Of a stretch of 58,049 bases of DNA, positions 1-7,280 are shown in pieces. Location of the stretch: the NCBI GenBank assembly GCA_029261835.1, contig JAJDAO010000097.1, forward strand, positions 1 through 58,049, in the 5' to 3' direction. The notes under the pieces are model-generated. The model had not been told where the DNA came from and did not search any database. It was given only the letters and a program-made list of their open reading frames with translations. Within the stretch, counting starts at the first letter, position 1, and every line of letters starts with the position of its first letter. This DNA is from Deltaproteobacteria bacterium. GTDB lineage: Bacteria > Myxococcota_A > UBA9160 > UBA4427. The translations under genes and the position numbers were made by a program.

Positions 1-1
1 C

Positions 2-151
2 CGGGAAACGCGGCCGGGGCATTGGCGGGCGTTCTATCGCCCGGCCCCCGGCGGGCGTTGGCGGGCCGTCAAATCGGCCGCCGGGCCGATTGACTACACG
101 TCGCCACGGGCGGCCTATGCGGCCGCCTGCTATGAAGGGGGCCGGGCATGA
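2..151 (+). CDS. partial hypothetical protein, cut by left edge
   Basis: An open frame enters from the left edge and ends at TGA 149-151. The visible 49 residues include aromatic and basic words (GHWRAFYRP, RWRAVK, SPRAAYAAA) that look like real protein rather than GC-rich noise. The stop overlaps the next ATG as ATGA, the coupling used throughout this rightward cluster. No start is visible inside the window. If the two window ends are joined, this frame extends back only to a TGA at 58012 without an ATG, GTG or TTG, so either it continues elsewhere or it is a shadow. Function unknown. Confidence 0.4.
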   Translation, partial: RETRPGHWRAFYRPAPGGRWRAVKSAAGPIDYTSPRAAYAAACYEGGRA

Positions 152-366
152 CGCGGGCCGATTGGACGATTGCGGGGCACACTGTCACGTCATGGGGCAA
201 CGGGCTGGCCTACACCGTCACGGCCCCGGACGGCCGGGATTGCTTTTTGCAAGGCGACGACGCGGCCGCATGGCGGGCGGACTATGACGCGGCGGACGAT
301 ACGCCCGACGGCCCGGCGGCCTTTCTTGCCGAGACGCTGGCGAACTACGCCAGCCCCGAACAGTAG
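148..366 (+). CDS. hypothetical protein, 72 aa
   Basis: This small acidic protein begins MTRADWTIAGHTVTSWG and ends in an Asp/Ala-rich segment. The start ATG 148 overlaps the preceding stop as ATGA and has a purine-rich GAAGGGGG about eight bases upstream. There are no membrane segments, cysteine clusters or recognisable motifs. The phrase on aromatic residues followed by APDGRDCFLQGDDAAAW suggests a small beta-rich fold, but no family is recognised. It is followed by a hairpin-rich spacer before the next gene. Confidence 0.65.
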   Translation: MTRADWTIAGHTVTSWGNGLAYTVTAPDGRDCFLQGDDAAAWRADYDAADDTPDGPAAFLAETLANYASPEQ

Positions 367-372
367 GACGAA

Positions 373-411
373 ACGGGGGCCGCCCGCCCCCGTCTCACGG
401 TTAGGCCGTGA
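373..411 (+). promoter_or_regulatory. tandem hairpins in the 367-456 spacer
   Basis: Two adjacent inverted repeats sit between genes. ACGGGGGC (373-380) pairs with GCCCCCGT (386-393), then TCACGG pairs with CCGTGA around a TTAGG loop (395-411). No T-run follows, so this is not a standard intrinsic terminator. It may be an attenuator or an RNA-processing or stability element upstream of the 457 gene. Confidence 0.4.
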
Positions 412-456
412 CTGACGAGTCCAACGTCGCCAGCAACCGCGCAAGGAGTCTGCCCC

Positions 457-1410
457 ATGCCTATCAGTGCCGAACCCAAAACCGCCTATGCGTTCCAACG
501 CCACACGGCCGCCCGGCGGGCGTGTCCGCGCAAGGCCGGGCCGAATCCCGCTATTGAGGCAATCGCGGCCGCGCGCGCGGACCTTGCGGCCTATGCGGCC
601 GCCCTCGCCACCGGCGACACTAAAGCGGCCGCCCGCGTCCGCCGCTATGCCCCGTCCGCCCCGTGCCTTTCCTATCAGTCCGAGTCGCCCCGCGGGGAAC
701 GTCTGGCACACGTTGATAAGCCCGAGGCGTTCGGCCTTCGCCTTGTCGGGCGCGTTGTGCCCGAGTCCTATGGCGGCCGCGATACATGGGACTCCCGCGA
801 GTCGTGCGGCTGGCATACCGATCCTTTCGGCGACATTTTCCGCGACGGCACGGGGCTTTGTTACGGGCTTGTTTATCAGTTCCCGGCCCGTGACGGTCGC
901 GCCCGCTTTGTTGCCGGTTATGAGTTCGGCGGTTGCGACGGGGGGCCGACTCTAGACCTTGGCCGCGTGTATGAGGGCGAGCGCGGCGACAATTGCAGTT
1001 ATGACGGTGCGCCCGGCAATCCGGCGGCCCGTGACGCGGCAAGGTCGGCCGACAGCATGGCGCAACGGGCGGCCGAAAAGGAACGCGAATACGAAACCGG
1101 CTGGCAATTGGGCCGAATATGGGAAGAGGCAAGGGAAGAGGCGACGGCCGCCCGCAAGGGGGCTTTGGCTCTACTCGCCGAACGTCGCGCGGCCCGCCGC
1201 ATGGGCGACGGTTTCCCGGCCGTTTGCGCAGCAATCCGGGGGCAGGTCCGACTCGCCCTCGCCGCGATAACGACGGCCCGCGAAACCATGCGCAAGGCGA
1301 TTGAGGGCGACGGGCCGCACGGCCTTTGCGTCTACATGGGGACGGACGAAAAGGCGGCCTTTTGCGACGCGCCCGGGCTGGCGACGTTCCCGGACGGGTC
1401 CGCCCATTGA
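457..1410 (+). CDS. hypothetical protein, 317 aa
   Basis: The start ATG 457 is supported by AAGGAG (445-450 region) at normal spacing. The N-terminal 70 residues are Ala/Arg-rich and probably helical. The middle (about 80-190) is richer in aromatic and Gly residues, with words such as ESCGWHTDPFGD, CYGLVYQFPARDG and FVAGYEFGGCDGG. The rest is a long charged helix (RAAEKEREYETGWQLGRIWEEAREEA). The central block resembles phage proteins of unknown function from GC-rich hosts, and I cannot name a family. It lies in a run of rightward small genes and ends where the next reading frame begins (TTGA/ATG overlap zone). Confidence 0.75.
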   Translation: MPISAEPKTAYAFQRHTAARRACPRKAGPNPAIEAIAAARADLAAYAAALATGDTKAAARVRRYAPSAPCLSYQSESPRGERLAHVDKPEAFGLRLVGRVVPESYGGRDTWDSRESCGWHTDPFGDIFRDGTGLCYGLVYQFPARDGRARFVAGYEFGGCDGGPTLDLGRVYEGERGDNCSYDGAPGNPAARDAARSADSMAQRAAEKEREYETGWQLGRIWEEAREEATAARKGALALLAERRAARRMGDGFPAVCAAIRGQVRLALAAITTARETMRKAIEGDGPHGLCVYMGTDEKAAFCDAPGLATFPDGSAH

Positions 1411-1442
1411 GGCGGGCCGAACGGGTCCGCCTGCTAGGCCAT

Positions 1443-1634
1443 ATGACGGCCGTCCGCGTCCATGACAACGGGGCGGCCATTGGCGGCCTAGGGGCGATTG
1501 TCGGGGCGTTGACGCATGGCCTAGCGGGGTTTCTGGCCGGGGCGGCCGTCGCCCTCGCCTTCAGTCTCACACGGCCCGGCCCGACGGCCGAACTAGACGC
1601 GGCAACGGGCCGCGACAAACCGCCGGACGATTGA
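1443..1634 (+). CDS. small single-pass membrane protein, 63 aa
   Basis: Begins MTAVRVHDNGAAIGG. Residues about 15-40 (IGGLGAIVGALTHGLAGFLA followed by GAAVALAFSL) form one Gly/Ala-rich hydrophobic segment, and the tail is polar (TAELDAATGRDKPPDD). ATG 1443 lacks a good ribosome binding site. An alternative TTG at 1407 overlaps the previous TGA and would add 12 residues with translational coupling. The role is unknown; a single-pass Gly-zipper protein could act at the envelope. It is followed directly by a good intrinsic terminator. Confidence 0.5.
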   Translation: MTAVRVHDNGAAIGGLGAIVGALTHGLAGFLAGAAVALAFSLTRPGPTAELDAATGRDKPPDD

Positions 1635-1657
1635 CGCCCGGCCGCCCCCGCCTCTTG

Positions 1658-1691
1658 CGCCCGGCCCTCACACGGCCGGGCGTTTTCGTTT
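1658..1691 (+). terminator. intrinsic terminator
   Basis: CGCCCGGCC (1658-1666) pairs perfectly with GGCCGGGCG (1674-1682) around a seven-base loop and is followed by TTTTCGTTT. It closes the first rightward gene cluster, 24 bases after the stop at 1634. Confidence 0.8.
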
Positions 1692-2219
1692 GCCCGCCAC
1701 GGCCGCCACGGGGCCGCCCTAGGGGCCGCCACGGCCCGCCCCCGCATGATCGGCCCCCGAACTCGGCAACGGCCCCCACGGCCCGCCCTAGGGGCAAAGG
1801 CGGCCTAGGCGGACAACGCCAGCCGGGCACACGCCCGCCCCCTCGCCAGCCCCCGCCCCGCGCCACGGTATACACGCCAGCCCCCGCCCCCGGCCGCCCT
1901 AGGGGGCTGGCGAGGGGGCGAAACGCCCGAAAACCTAACAAAATCAATCGGTTGACCGGGGCCGGGGGCCGTGTTCCCGGAACGTCCCGTGAACGCCGGA
2001 ATATGGCACGGCACGGCCGAGCGGGAGCCCGAGGGCGGGGGCGTCGTCAGGTCTGCACGGCTCTGCACCAGCCGACGGGGCCGGGCCGCCGCACTACCTT
2101 GGGAAGCTGGCCCATTCCAAATTTTTCCGGCACTACCTTGGGCGGCTGGCCCGTTCTAAAAATCCCGGCCAGCCTTCGGTCGAGCCGCAGCAATCGCGAA
2201 CCTCGGCGATCGAGCCGGT
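1692..2219. repeat. GC-rich non-coding region with inverted and direct repeats
   Basis: I see no convincing gene in these 528 bases. Three things are present. First, GCCCTAGGGG occurs three times (near 1716, 1786 and 1897), plus related GGCCTAGGCGG. Second, a perfect 19-base inverted repeat runs 1836-1854 against 1902-1920 (CGCCCCCTCGCCAGCCCCC and its complement), with a GTATAC palindrome in the loop. Third, a 39-base tandem direct repeat runs 2091-2129 and 2130-2168, both copies starting GCACTACCTTGGG and sharing about three quarters of their bases. The region lies between convergent transcription units (terminator at 1658, leftward gene ending 2220). It may hold an origin, packaging or partition-like site, but none is proven. 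Confidence 0.6.
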
Positions 2220-2594
2220 TCAATCGTCGTCGTCCTTGTCATTGACCACCCAATCCGGGAGCGGCGACAGCGGCACGGTCTGGCCCTTCAGGGCGTGGGT
2301 GCAGTCGCCGAGGAACTGGATCATGCCCTCGCGAATGAAGGTGTGGCAGCAGCGCTTGGTCTCGACGCCATCGACGAGGCCACCCCACCGGCTCAACTGC
2401 GACGGCGCATAGGTCGGCTTTTCCAGCGTGCCGGTGAAGGCCCAGCCCGCGCCGAGGCTGTTCTTGCCGGGGTTGATGCTGATCCCATGCAGCGCATCGC
2501 AGCCGGGGCACCGGTAGTAGTGCTGCCGGACGCGGCGCTCCGTCGGCTTGCCGCTGTCGTAGATCACGGTCTTCTCGATCACGATCGGGTTCAT
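2220..2594 (-). CDS. DUF6527-like phage protein, 124 aa
   Basis: The pattern matches phage DUF6527-type proteins as I know them. An N-terminal strand region is followed by YRCPGCDALHGI, then WAFTGTLEKPTYAPSQL, then RCCHTFIREGMIQFLGDC and THALKGQTVPLSPLP. The paired CPGC motif and the later Cys/His residues suggest a metal or catalytic centre. Relatives have been linked to peptidase-like BubE proteins of bacterial ubiquitin-like operons; that link is from memory and is only suggestive. In most members I recall the motif reads CHSF, whereas here it is CHTF. ATG 2594 has AGGAGAG upstream. The acidic tail is NDKDDDD. It is the only leftward gene within the early region and is divergent from 2658. 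Confidence 0.75.
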   Translation of the reverse strand: MNPIVIEKTVIYDSGKPTERRVRQHYYRCPGCDALHGISINPGKNSLGAGWAFTGTLEKPTYAPSQLSRWGGLVDGVETKRCCHTFIREGMIQFLGDCTHALKGQTVPLSPLPDWVVNDKDDDD

Positions 2595-2622
2595 TGCGAT
2601 CTCTCCTGCTGAGTCCTATCCT
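2594..2622 (+). promoter_or_regulatory. sigma70-like promoter for 2658
   Basis: TTGCGA (2594-2599), a 17-base spacer, then TATCCT (2617-2622), 36 bases before ATG 2658. It lies in the divergent gap, so its -35 overlaps the start codon of the leftward gene. Confidence 0.45.
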
Positions 2623-2657
2623 ACAAGCCAAATCGGACGAGGAAAGGAAAAGCGGTA

Positions 2658-2849
2658 ATGATCGAGAGCAAAAAGGATGACCGGCGCAAGCCCGCCCTGC
2701 CCGCACAATCCGACGTGCGGGGCGACCGCGAGCGCCAGATGCAGGACGAGGCCCGCCGACGGATCGACGGGATCGCCCCGACAATCGAGAGCGGGCTGAC
2801 CGGCGAGACTGCGCGCGGCCTGCTGGACGGCGGCTGCGGCGGCGAGTAG
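2658..2849 (+). CDS. hypothetical charged protein, 63 aa
   Basis: A very charged, probably helical protein (MIESKKDDRRKPALPAQSD, then RERQMQDEARRRIDGIAP) with a Gly-rich end. AGGAAAGGA lies just upstream of ATG 2658, and a promoter-like sequence starts at 2594. No family recognised. It forms a one-gene unit closed by the terminator at 2893. Confidence 0.65.
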   Translation: MIESKKDDRRKPALPAQSDVRGDRERQMQDEARRRIDGIAPTIESGLTGETARGLLDGGCGGE

Positions 2850-2892
2850 GCTGCGGAATCGACGAGGGCTCCTGCGGTCCCATGCAGGGGAG

Positions 2893-2946
2893 GGCCGGAT
2901 TTGCGCGGACGGATTCGTCCAAACGGATTCGGCCTTTTTCGTTTTT
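2893..2946 (+). terminator. probable intrinsic terminator
   Basis: GGCCG (2893-2897) pairs with CGGCC (2930-2934) around an inner hairpin, GGACG-GATT-CGTCC. TTTTTCGTTTTT follows. It lies 44 bases after the stop at 2849. The remaining 2947-3129 holds no gene I can support, only a 12-codon frame at 2967. Confidence 0.6.
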
Positions 2947-3129
2947 CGAATCGTGAGCGACGATTCATGAGCGACCTGAAACGGAAGAAGCCCGGCCGTG
3001 ACTGACCGGGCTCCCCACCCAGCCCAAGGAGGCGCAGGCCGCTGCAACGGATTCCCGCAAACGGAATGTGCCCGATTTCAGGGCCGGAGTCGAGAGCGAA
3101 GAAAAATCACAAATACGGTCTAGGCCCCC

Positions 3130-3158
3130 TTTACAGACAACATTCGGTAGTCTATGTA
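3130..3158 (+). promoter_or_regulatory. sigma70-like promoter for DUF932 gene
   Basis: TTTACA (3130-3135), a spacer of exactly 17 bases, then TATGTA (3153-3158), 51 bases before ATG 3210. The end of the spacer, GGTAGTCTAT, resembles the CAGTAGTCTAT found at the 10369 promoter, so the two may share a regulator. The 2850-3209 gap is otherwise empty apart from the terminator. Confidence 0.6.
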
Positions 3159-3209
3159 GGTGGTGTCGGGGGCGCATTCCCCCGATCAACCCGCAACGGA
3201 GACTGCCCC

Positions 3210-4352
3210 ATGACCACTCTCATGCAAGCCTCGAACCAGTGGGCTTCCCGCCCGGCCGACCAGCGCTTCCTCTCGCTGCTGGACCTTCAGACCAGCATGA
3301 CCAAGGCCAAGAATAACTCTTCCGGCAAGGTCGTCGCGACGAAGCAGCTTCACTTCGAACCGATGGAAGACCACAAGGGGCTGAAGATCGTCGGCCAGAA
3401 CGGCGTCCCCGCTGACATCACGCACTGGTCGTTCGGCCAGCTTGCCGGTCTCGCCAAGGCCCCGGCGGGCTACCTGCGTGAACTCCCGTCCGAACTGGTC
3501 GCCGACAATCTCAACTACGGCCTCAAGTTCCGCCGCGAGATCGACGAAGTGGGCGTGCTGCTCACCCGCGAGACCATCGACCAGCCCGCCAGCATCGGCC
3601 TCGGCGATCTCGGCGGTGCCAGCCGCGTCGAGATGCGCGCCGCCACCGGCCCGAACTACGGCCGCATCTGGAACAGCGACATTGTGGACTCGCTGGTCGG
3701 CCGCTTCGGTGATGGCCGCACGGGCGACTTCCGCGTGCCGGGCGAGTTCGGCAAGCAGGTCGAGATCACGAACCAGAACACGACCATCTACGGCAGCGAC
3801 CGCGATATGTTCGTGTTCCTCGCCGACGAAGAGCACCGCATCGACATGCAGGGCCGCCGCAACAACGAGCCCGGCTCCCTCGCTCGTGGCTTCTTCATCT
3901 GGAACTCGGAAGTCGGCAGCACGTCGTTCGGCGTGGCGATGTTCCTGTTGGACTACGTGTGCATGAACCGCATCGTGTGGGGCGTCCGGCAGTTCTCGGA
4001 AGTCCGTCTGTGCCACACCGTCTCGGCTCCCGAGAAGTGGCTGGATCAGGTCGAGCCGCTGCTGCTCGAATATGCCAACTCGTCGGCCGCCCCGGTCGAA
4101 GAAGTCATCCGCAACGCGCAGGCCAAGAAGCTCGACTCCGATCTCGACGACTTCCTGAAGAGCCGGAAGTTCAACAAGTCGCAGATCAGCGGCATCAAGG
4201 CCACCCACGAGGCCGAGGAAGGCCGTCCGATCGAGACCGTGTGGGACGCCACGGTCGGCATCACCGCCTACGCCAAGTCGATCAAGTGGCAGGACGAGCG
4301 GGTCGCCGTCGAGCGCATGGGCGGCAAGGTTCTCGATCTCGTCGCCGCCTAA
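3210..4352 (+). CDS. DUF932 family protein
   Basis: At 380 residues it is near the usual length of DUF932/phage-plasmid-like proteins. The recognisable middle reads HWSFGQLAGLAKAPAGYLRELP, then LVADNLNYGLKFRRE, followed by a mixed alpha/beta C-terminus ending KWQDERVAVERMGGKVLDLV. DUF932 proteins occur on phages and plasmids. Their biochemical role is not settled, so none is assigned. ATG 3210 is chosen because it has GGAG nine bases upstream and sits below a good promoter. The frame is open further upstream to 3066, but with shadow-like sequence. Probably strongly expressed as the first gene of its unit. Confidence 0.85.
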   Translation: MTTLMQASNQWASRPADQRFLSLLDLQTSMTKAKNNSSGKVVATKQLHFEPMEDHKGLKIVGQNGVPADITHWSFGQLAGLAKAPAGYLRELPSELVADNLNYGLKFRREIDEVGVLLTRETIDQPASIGLGDLGGASRVEMRAATGPNYGRIWNSDIVDSLVGRFGDGRTGDFRVPGEFGKQVEITNQNTTIYGSDRDMFVFLADEEHRIDMQGRRNNEPGSLARGFFIWNSEVGSTSFGVAMFLLDYVCMNRIVWGVRQFSEVRLCHTVSAPEKWLDQVEPLLLEYANSSAAPVEEVIRNAQAKKLDSDLDDFLKSRKFNKSQISGIKATHEAEEGRPIETVWDATVGITAYAKSIKWQDERVAVERMGGKVLDLVAA

Positions 4353-4372
4353 TCCTCCCCGGCGTCGAGACG

Positions 4373-4402
4373 CCCCGGCACGGCCCCTCCCCCGTGCCGG
4401 GG
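4373..4402 (+). promoter_or_regulatory. perfect 11-bp stem-loop after DUF932 gene
   Basis: CCCCGGCACGG (4373-4383) pairs exactly with CCGTGCCGGGG (4392-4402) across an eight-base pyrimidine loop. No T-run follows, so it could be a Rho-independent stop of poor quality, a 3'-end protector for the DUF932 mRNA, or an attenuator for 4442. Confidence 0.55.
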
Positions 4403-4441
4403 CACCCCTGCAAACGGATTTCGAAGGACGGATTTGCCCCG

Positions 4442-4708
4442 ATGAAGAAGGGCTATGGCCTAGCGGCCTGCGTGTGGCGACGGTTGAGGGCGAAGCACCC
4501 CGGCATGGACCTTGTGGTCTACGGCCGCGACGGGCTCGCCCTCGGCACCGCTTTCTTGTTTCGCTACGAGGCGATCGTGGCGTTGCCGGAGGGCATGGAC
4601 TTCCGCGCCGTCAGTTGGAAGCAGACGATCGAGCGGACCGAGCCGTCGGAATACGGGCTGCTCGACCCCACGCCGATCGCTATCGGTCAGACGCGGTGGG
4701 GGTGGTGA
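4442..4708 (+). CDS. hypothetical protein, 88 aa
   Basis: Begins MKKGYGLAACVWRRL and continues as a compact alternating hydrophobic/polar sequence (MDLVVYGRDGLALGTAFLF, YEAIVALPEGMDFRAVSW), which suggests a small beta-sheet protein. AAGGA lies about 16 bases upstream, a little far. The stop TGA overlaps the next ATG (TGATG). No family recognised. Confidence 0.65.
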   Translation: MKKGYGLAACVWRRLRAKHPGMDLVVYGRDGLALGTAFLFRYEAIVALPEGMDFRAVSWKQTIERTEPSEYGLLDPTPIAIGQTRWGW

Positions 4709-5736
4709 TGCAACATAAGCAATCACACAAGCCGGGCCGCAAAGAGCGATCGAACTACCGATTTGCTTTGCAGGGCACGTCTGATTCGCCGCGCCGCAAG
4801 CAAAATAATCGCCCAAGCGACCCGGCCAGCACCCTTTTTGATCAAGTGCTTGACGGCGGGGAACAGCCCGGCGCGACGCACCGCAATGATCTTCGATCGG
4901 CGGTTCGGCCTTTCCGATATTCATGCCGTCGATTTGTCGTCAGCGAACAAGCGTCCAAGTTCGTCTCGCAGCTTCTCGCCCGGCTCGACGGTCTGCCGGA
5001 GTTCCAACGATCTATTCAAGAATTTGCTTTCCCGCCATTCCCGCAGAGCTACGTCGAGTTCAAGGTCCCGATGGCTTTCGACGACGATAAAGACGACGTG
5101 ATCGCTACCGATATGGCCGTCCTGACAACTGCGCCATTGTGGTTCTTTTTCGCCCGCATCCCGGAAGACCACAATAGCGGCATGTCCTCCCGGATGATGA
5201 CCGTCGCTTGGAACGCCGAATTGCAGTCGTGGCAGGGGGCTCGTCCGTGGGTGGACATGGACCGCACGCGCCGGGAGAACGCAGATTTCAGCCAATCCAT
5301 GAGCACAATGTTGAACACCGTTCGACTCCTGTTTCTGCTCATGGCCCGCCGGGCTGTCCGGTATGTCGATGCTCCGGCTTCGCGAAAAATCGTGCGCGGC
5401 AAGATCAAGACCTACGCCGCCAAGACCGAAGTCCATATCGACCTGCTCGATCTTGACGATGCCGTCACCCGTTTCGCCCCGTCGCGAGAGCGCGCCGCTG
5501 TTCGGCATCACGAGGTTCGCGGGCATTTCGTTCACTACAAAACGGGGGTCTCTTGCCCTCTCGACGGGCATGATTATCAGCGCGTTGCGAATGAAAACCC
5601 TGACGACACGCGAAAGCGTTGGCGCTGCAAATGCGGAGCCCTTCGGGTCTGGCGAACATGCCCGAACGGTCGCGGCGATGCTACGATCGGCCACGTCTCG
5701 CAAACCTACACTGTTGGCTATGGAGAAAGACAATGA
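4708..5736 (+). CDS. hypothetical protein with C-terminal zinc-like motif, 342 aa
   Basis: Residues 1-70 are basic and probably disordered. A structured region follows, with PFPQSYVEFKVP and APLWFFFARIPEDH and a hydrophobic helix near LLFLLMARRAVRYVDAP. The end contains HHEVRGHFVHYKTG, then CPLDGHDY and RWRCKCGALRVWRTCP, a Cys arrangement that could bind zinc. The HEVRGHFVHY word recurs in phage proteins of unknown role. The start overlaps the previous stop. Codon and base use are somewhat less GC-biased than its neighbours, which hints at separate acquisition. Confidence 0.7.
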   Translation: MQHKQSHKPGRKERSNYRFALQGTSDSPRRKQNNRPSDPASTLFDQVLDGGEQPGATHRNDLRSAVRPFRYSCRRFVVSEQASKFVSQLLARLDGLPEFQRSIQEFAFPPFPQSYVEFKVPMAFDDDKDDVIATDMAVLTTAPLWFFFARIPEDHNSGMSSRMMTVAWNAELQSWQGARPWVDMDRTRRENADFSQSMSTMLNTVRLLFLLMARRAVRYVDAPASRKIVRGKIKTYAAKTEVHIDLLDLDDAVTRFAPSRERAAVRHHEVRGHFVHYKTGVSCPLDGHDYQRVANENPDDTRKRWRCKCGALRVWRTCPNGRGDATIGHVSQTYTVGYGERQ

Positions 5737-5981
5737 CCGACGTACCGACCCCCATCCCCGCCCGCCTCGACGAGGCGATCCGCAAGCACACCGGCTTCGA
5801 AGGCACGATCACGCCCGAGCAAACCCTGATGGGCGATCTCGGGCTCGACTCCTTGGAGATCGTCGCCCTGTCGCTCGATCTGGAAGAGACGCCGGAATAC
5901 CCCGAGAAGCTGACCGACGACGACATCGGCGGCTGGACGACCGTCGGCGACGTGATCGCCACGCTGACCAAGGGGGCCTGA
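5733..5981 (+). CDS. acpP: acyl carrier protein
   Basis: At 82 residues it is the normal size for an acyl carrier protein. The signature GDLGLDSLEIVALSLDLEE places the phosphopantetheine-bearing serine at residue 40 (DSL). The protein is acidic, with the expected helix II after the motif. In cells, ACP carries acyl chains for fatty-acid, lipid A or lipoate synthesis, and it also binds unrelated partner proteins. No phage acyl transferase or synthase is visible nearby, so the partner is presumably a host enzyme. The next gene encodes a predicted lipoprotein, which may be chance. ATG 5733 has GGAGAAAG upstream and overlaps the preceding TGA (ATGA). No phosphopantetheinyl transferase is seen, so the host enzyme would be needed. 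Confidence 0.85.
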   Translation: MTDVPTPIPARLDEAIRKHTGFEGTITPEQTLMGDLGLDSLEIVALSLDLEETPEYPEKLTDDDIGGWTTVGDVIATLTKGA

Positions 5982-5985
5982 CGCG

Positions 5986-6216
5986 ATGGACCGACCCGAC
6001 TCCCGACTGGCCGCCGTGCCGCTGCCCGGCAAGATCGGCCACGGGCTGCTGGTCATCATTTCGTGGCTCCCGATCCTCGCGGCCATCGCCGGGATCGTCA
6101 TGGCCCTCACCGGCTGCACCACGGCCGCCACCTTCGACCCGTGCGAACGCTGCATCGGCCCATACGACCCGGCCCTGCGCTCGCACCGGGAAGCCATCAT
6201 CGAATCCCTCAACTAG
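5986..6216 (+). CDS. small lipoprotein-like membrane protein, 76 aa
   Basis: A polar start (MDRPDSRLAAVPLPGK) leads into a hydrophobic segment (GLLVIISWLPILAAIAGIVM) that ends in ALTGCTTAA, a good lipobox with Cys near residue 44. The mature part (FDPCERCIGPYDPALRSH) has a CxxC pair. The N-region is longer than in a classical signal peptide, so it could be a transmembrane anchor instead. It lies 4 bases after the ACP gene. Function unknown; a second spanin-like or exclusion lipoprotein is possible but unsupported. Confidence 0.65.
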   Translation: MDRPDSRLAAVPLPGKIGHGLLVIISWLPILAAIAGIVMALTGCTTAATFDPCERCIGPYDPALRSHREAIIESLN

Positions 6217-6226
6217 GAGCCCTGCC

Positions 6227-7219
6227 GTGCGCGAGAAGTTTCTGGACATCAAGTTCCGGGCTGACACCCTCGCGGTGATCAACCAAGCGAACGAGATCAT
6301 CACCGACTACCAGCGGCAGGGCTTCAAGCTCACCCTGCGCCAGCTTTACTACCAGTTCGTCAGCCGGGCGCTGATCGCCAACAAGCAGTCGGAATACAAG
6401 CGCCTCGGGTCGATCATCGACAACGGGCGGCAGGCCGGTCTCATTGATTGGGACGCGATCGAAGACCGCACCCGCAACCTCGAAAAGCCGAACACGTGGG
6501 AAGACCCGGAGTCGATCCTGCACGCCGTCGCGAACCAGTATCGCGAGGACTGGTGGAAGGGGCAGCAGTTCTACCCCGAAGTCTGGATCGAGAAGGACGC
6601 TCTGACGGGCGTGATCGACCCGGTCTGCGAAGAGTTCCAAGTGCCCTACTTCGCCTGCCGGGGCTACGTCAGCCAGTCCGAGATGTATGGCGCAGCGCAG
6701 CGGTTGAAGCGCATCGCGCGCGGCGGCCGCCAGCCGATCATCTTCCACCTTGGCGACCACGATCCGTCCGGGATGCACATGACCGTGGACAACGGCCAGC
6801 GCCTCGATCTGTTCATGCGGGGCTACGGCGTCGATGTCGTCCGGCTGGCCCTCAACATGGATCAGGTCGAGCAATACGACCCGCCGCCGAACCCGGCCAA
6901 GGAATCGGATAGCCGCTTCGAAGGCTACGCGGCCGAGCACGGCGACGAGTCGTGGGAGTTGGACGCGCTCAACCCGACGGTGATCGACCAGTTGATCCGG
7001 GACGCGCTGGAAGAAAAGATCGACCCCGAGCCGTGGCAGGCCGCCAAGGACGCCGAGGCCGAGAACCGGGCGCTGCTGGAAAGCACCAGCGAGAATTGGG
7101 AGCGCGTCAAGCTCTACCTGAAGCACCGAGACAGGACCGCTCGCTTTGACGACGAGCCGGAAGATTTGACGATTGACGAAATGCTCGACCACATCGAGAC
7201 GAGCGACGACGAGGACTGA
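6227..7219 (+). CDS. Spo11/Top6A-like TOPRIM protein
   Basis: This 330-residue protein has the organisation of topoisomerase VI subunit A / Spo11. An N-terminal winged-helix-like segment carries LTLRQLYYQFVSR, with candidate catalytic Tyr41/Tyr42. A TOPRIM domain follows, with VWIEKDAL (Glu122) and FHLGDHDPSG (Asp177, Asp179) for magnesium. The C-terminus includes PPPNPAKESDSR and SWELDAL and an acidic tail (ETSDDED). In archaea and eukaryotes these proteins cut DNA through a tyrosyl link. No Top6B/GHKL partner gene is present here, so the phage protein would act alone or be a non-cleaving relative. The start is GTG 6227, preceded by GGAG, 10 bases after the lipoprotein stop. Confidence 0.8.
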   Translation: MREKFLDIKFRADTLAVINQANEIITDYQRQGFKLTLRQLYYQFVSRALIANKQSEYKRLGSIIDNGRQAGLIDWDAIEDRTRNLEKPNTWEDPESILHAVANQYREDWWKGQQFYPEVWIEKDALTGVIDPVCEEFQVPYFACRGYVSQSEMYGAAQRLKRIARGGRQPIIFHLGDHDPSGMHMTVDNGQRLDLFMRGYGVDVVRLALNMDQVEQYDPPPNPAKESDSRFEGYAAEHGDESWELDALNPTVIDQLIRDALEEKIDPEPWQAAKDAEAENRALLESTSENWERVKLYLKHRDRTARFDDEPEDLTIDEMLDHIETSDDED

Positions 7220-7220
7220 C

Positions 7221-7253
7221 CCGGTAGACAACCTACCGGAAGTTGACTACACT
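7221..7253 (+). promoter_or_regulatory. promoter with overlapping operator-like inverted repeat
   Basis: TAGACA (7225-7230), a 17-base spacer, then TACACT (7248-7253). A perfect inverted repeat, CCGGTAG-ACAAC-CTACCGG (7221-7239), covers the -35, a natural position for a repressor. It lies 28 bases upstream of ATG 7281. Confidence 0.55.
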
Positions 7254-7280
7254 GATCATCCCAAGGAAAGGACTACCCGC

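Noticed and set aside
1631..2245. 204-codon rightward frame through the 1.7-2.2 kb region
   Set aside because: Almost only Pro, Arg and Gly, crosses a strong terminator and the repeat structures, and has no start signal.
5363..6226. Upstream extension of the Spo11-like gene to 5363
   Set aside because: The extension lies in another frame over the 4708, ACP and lipoprotein genes and is Arg/Pro/Ser-rich. GTG 6227 has GGAG and begins the conserved region.
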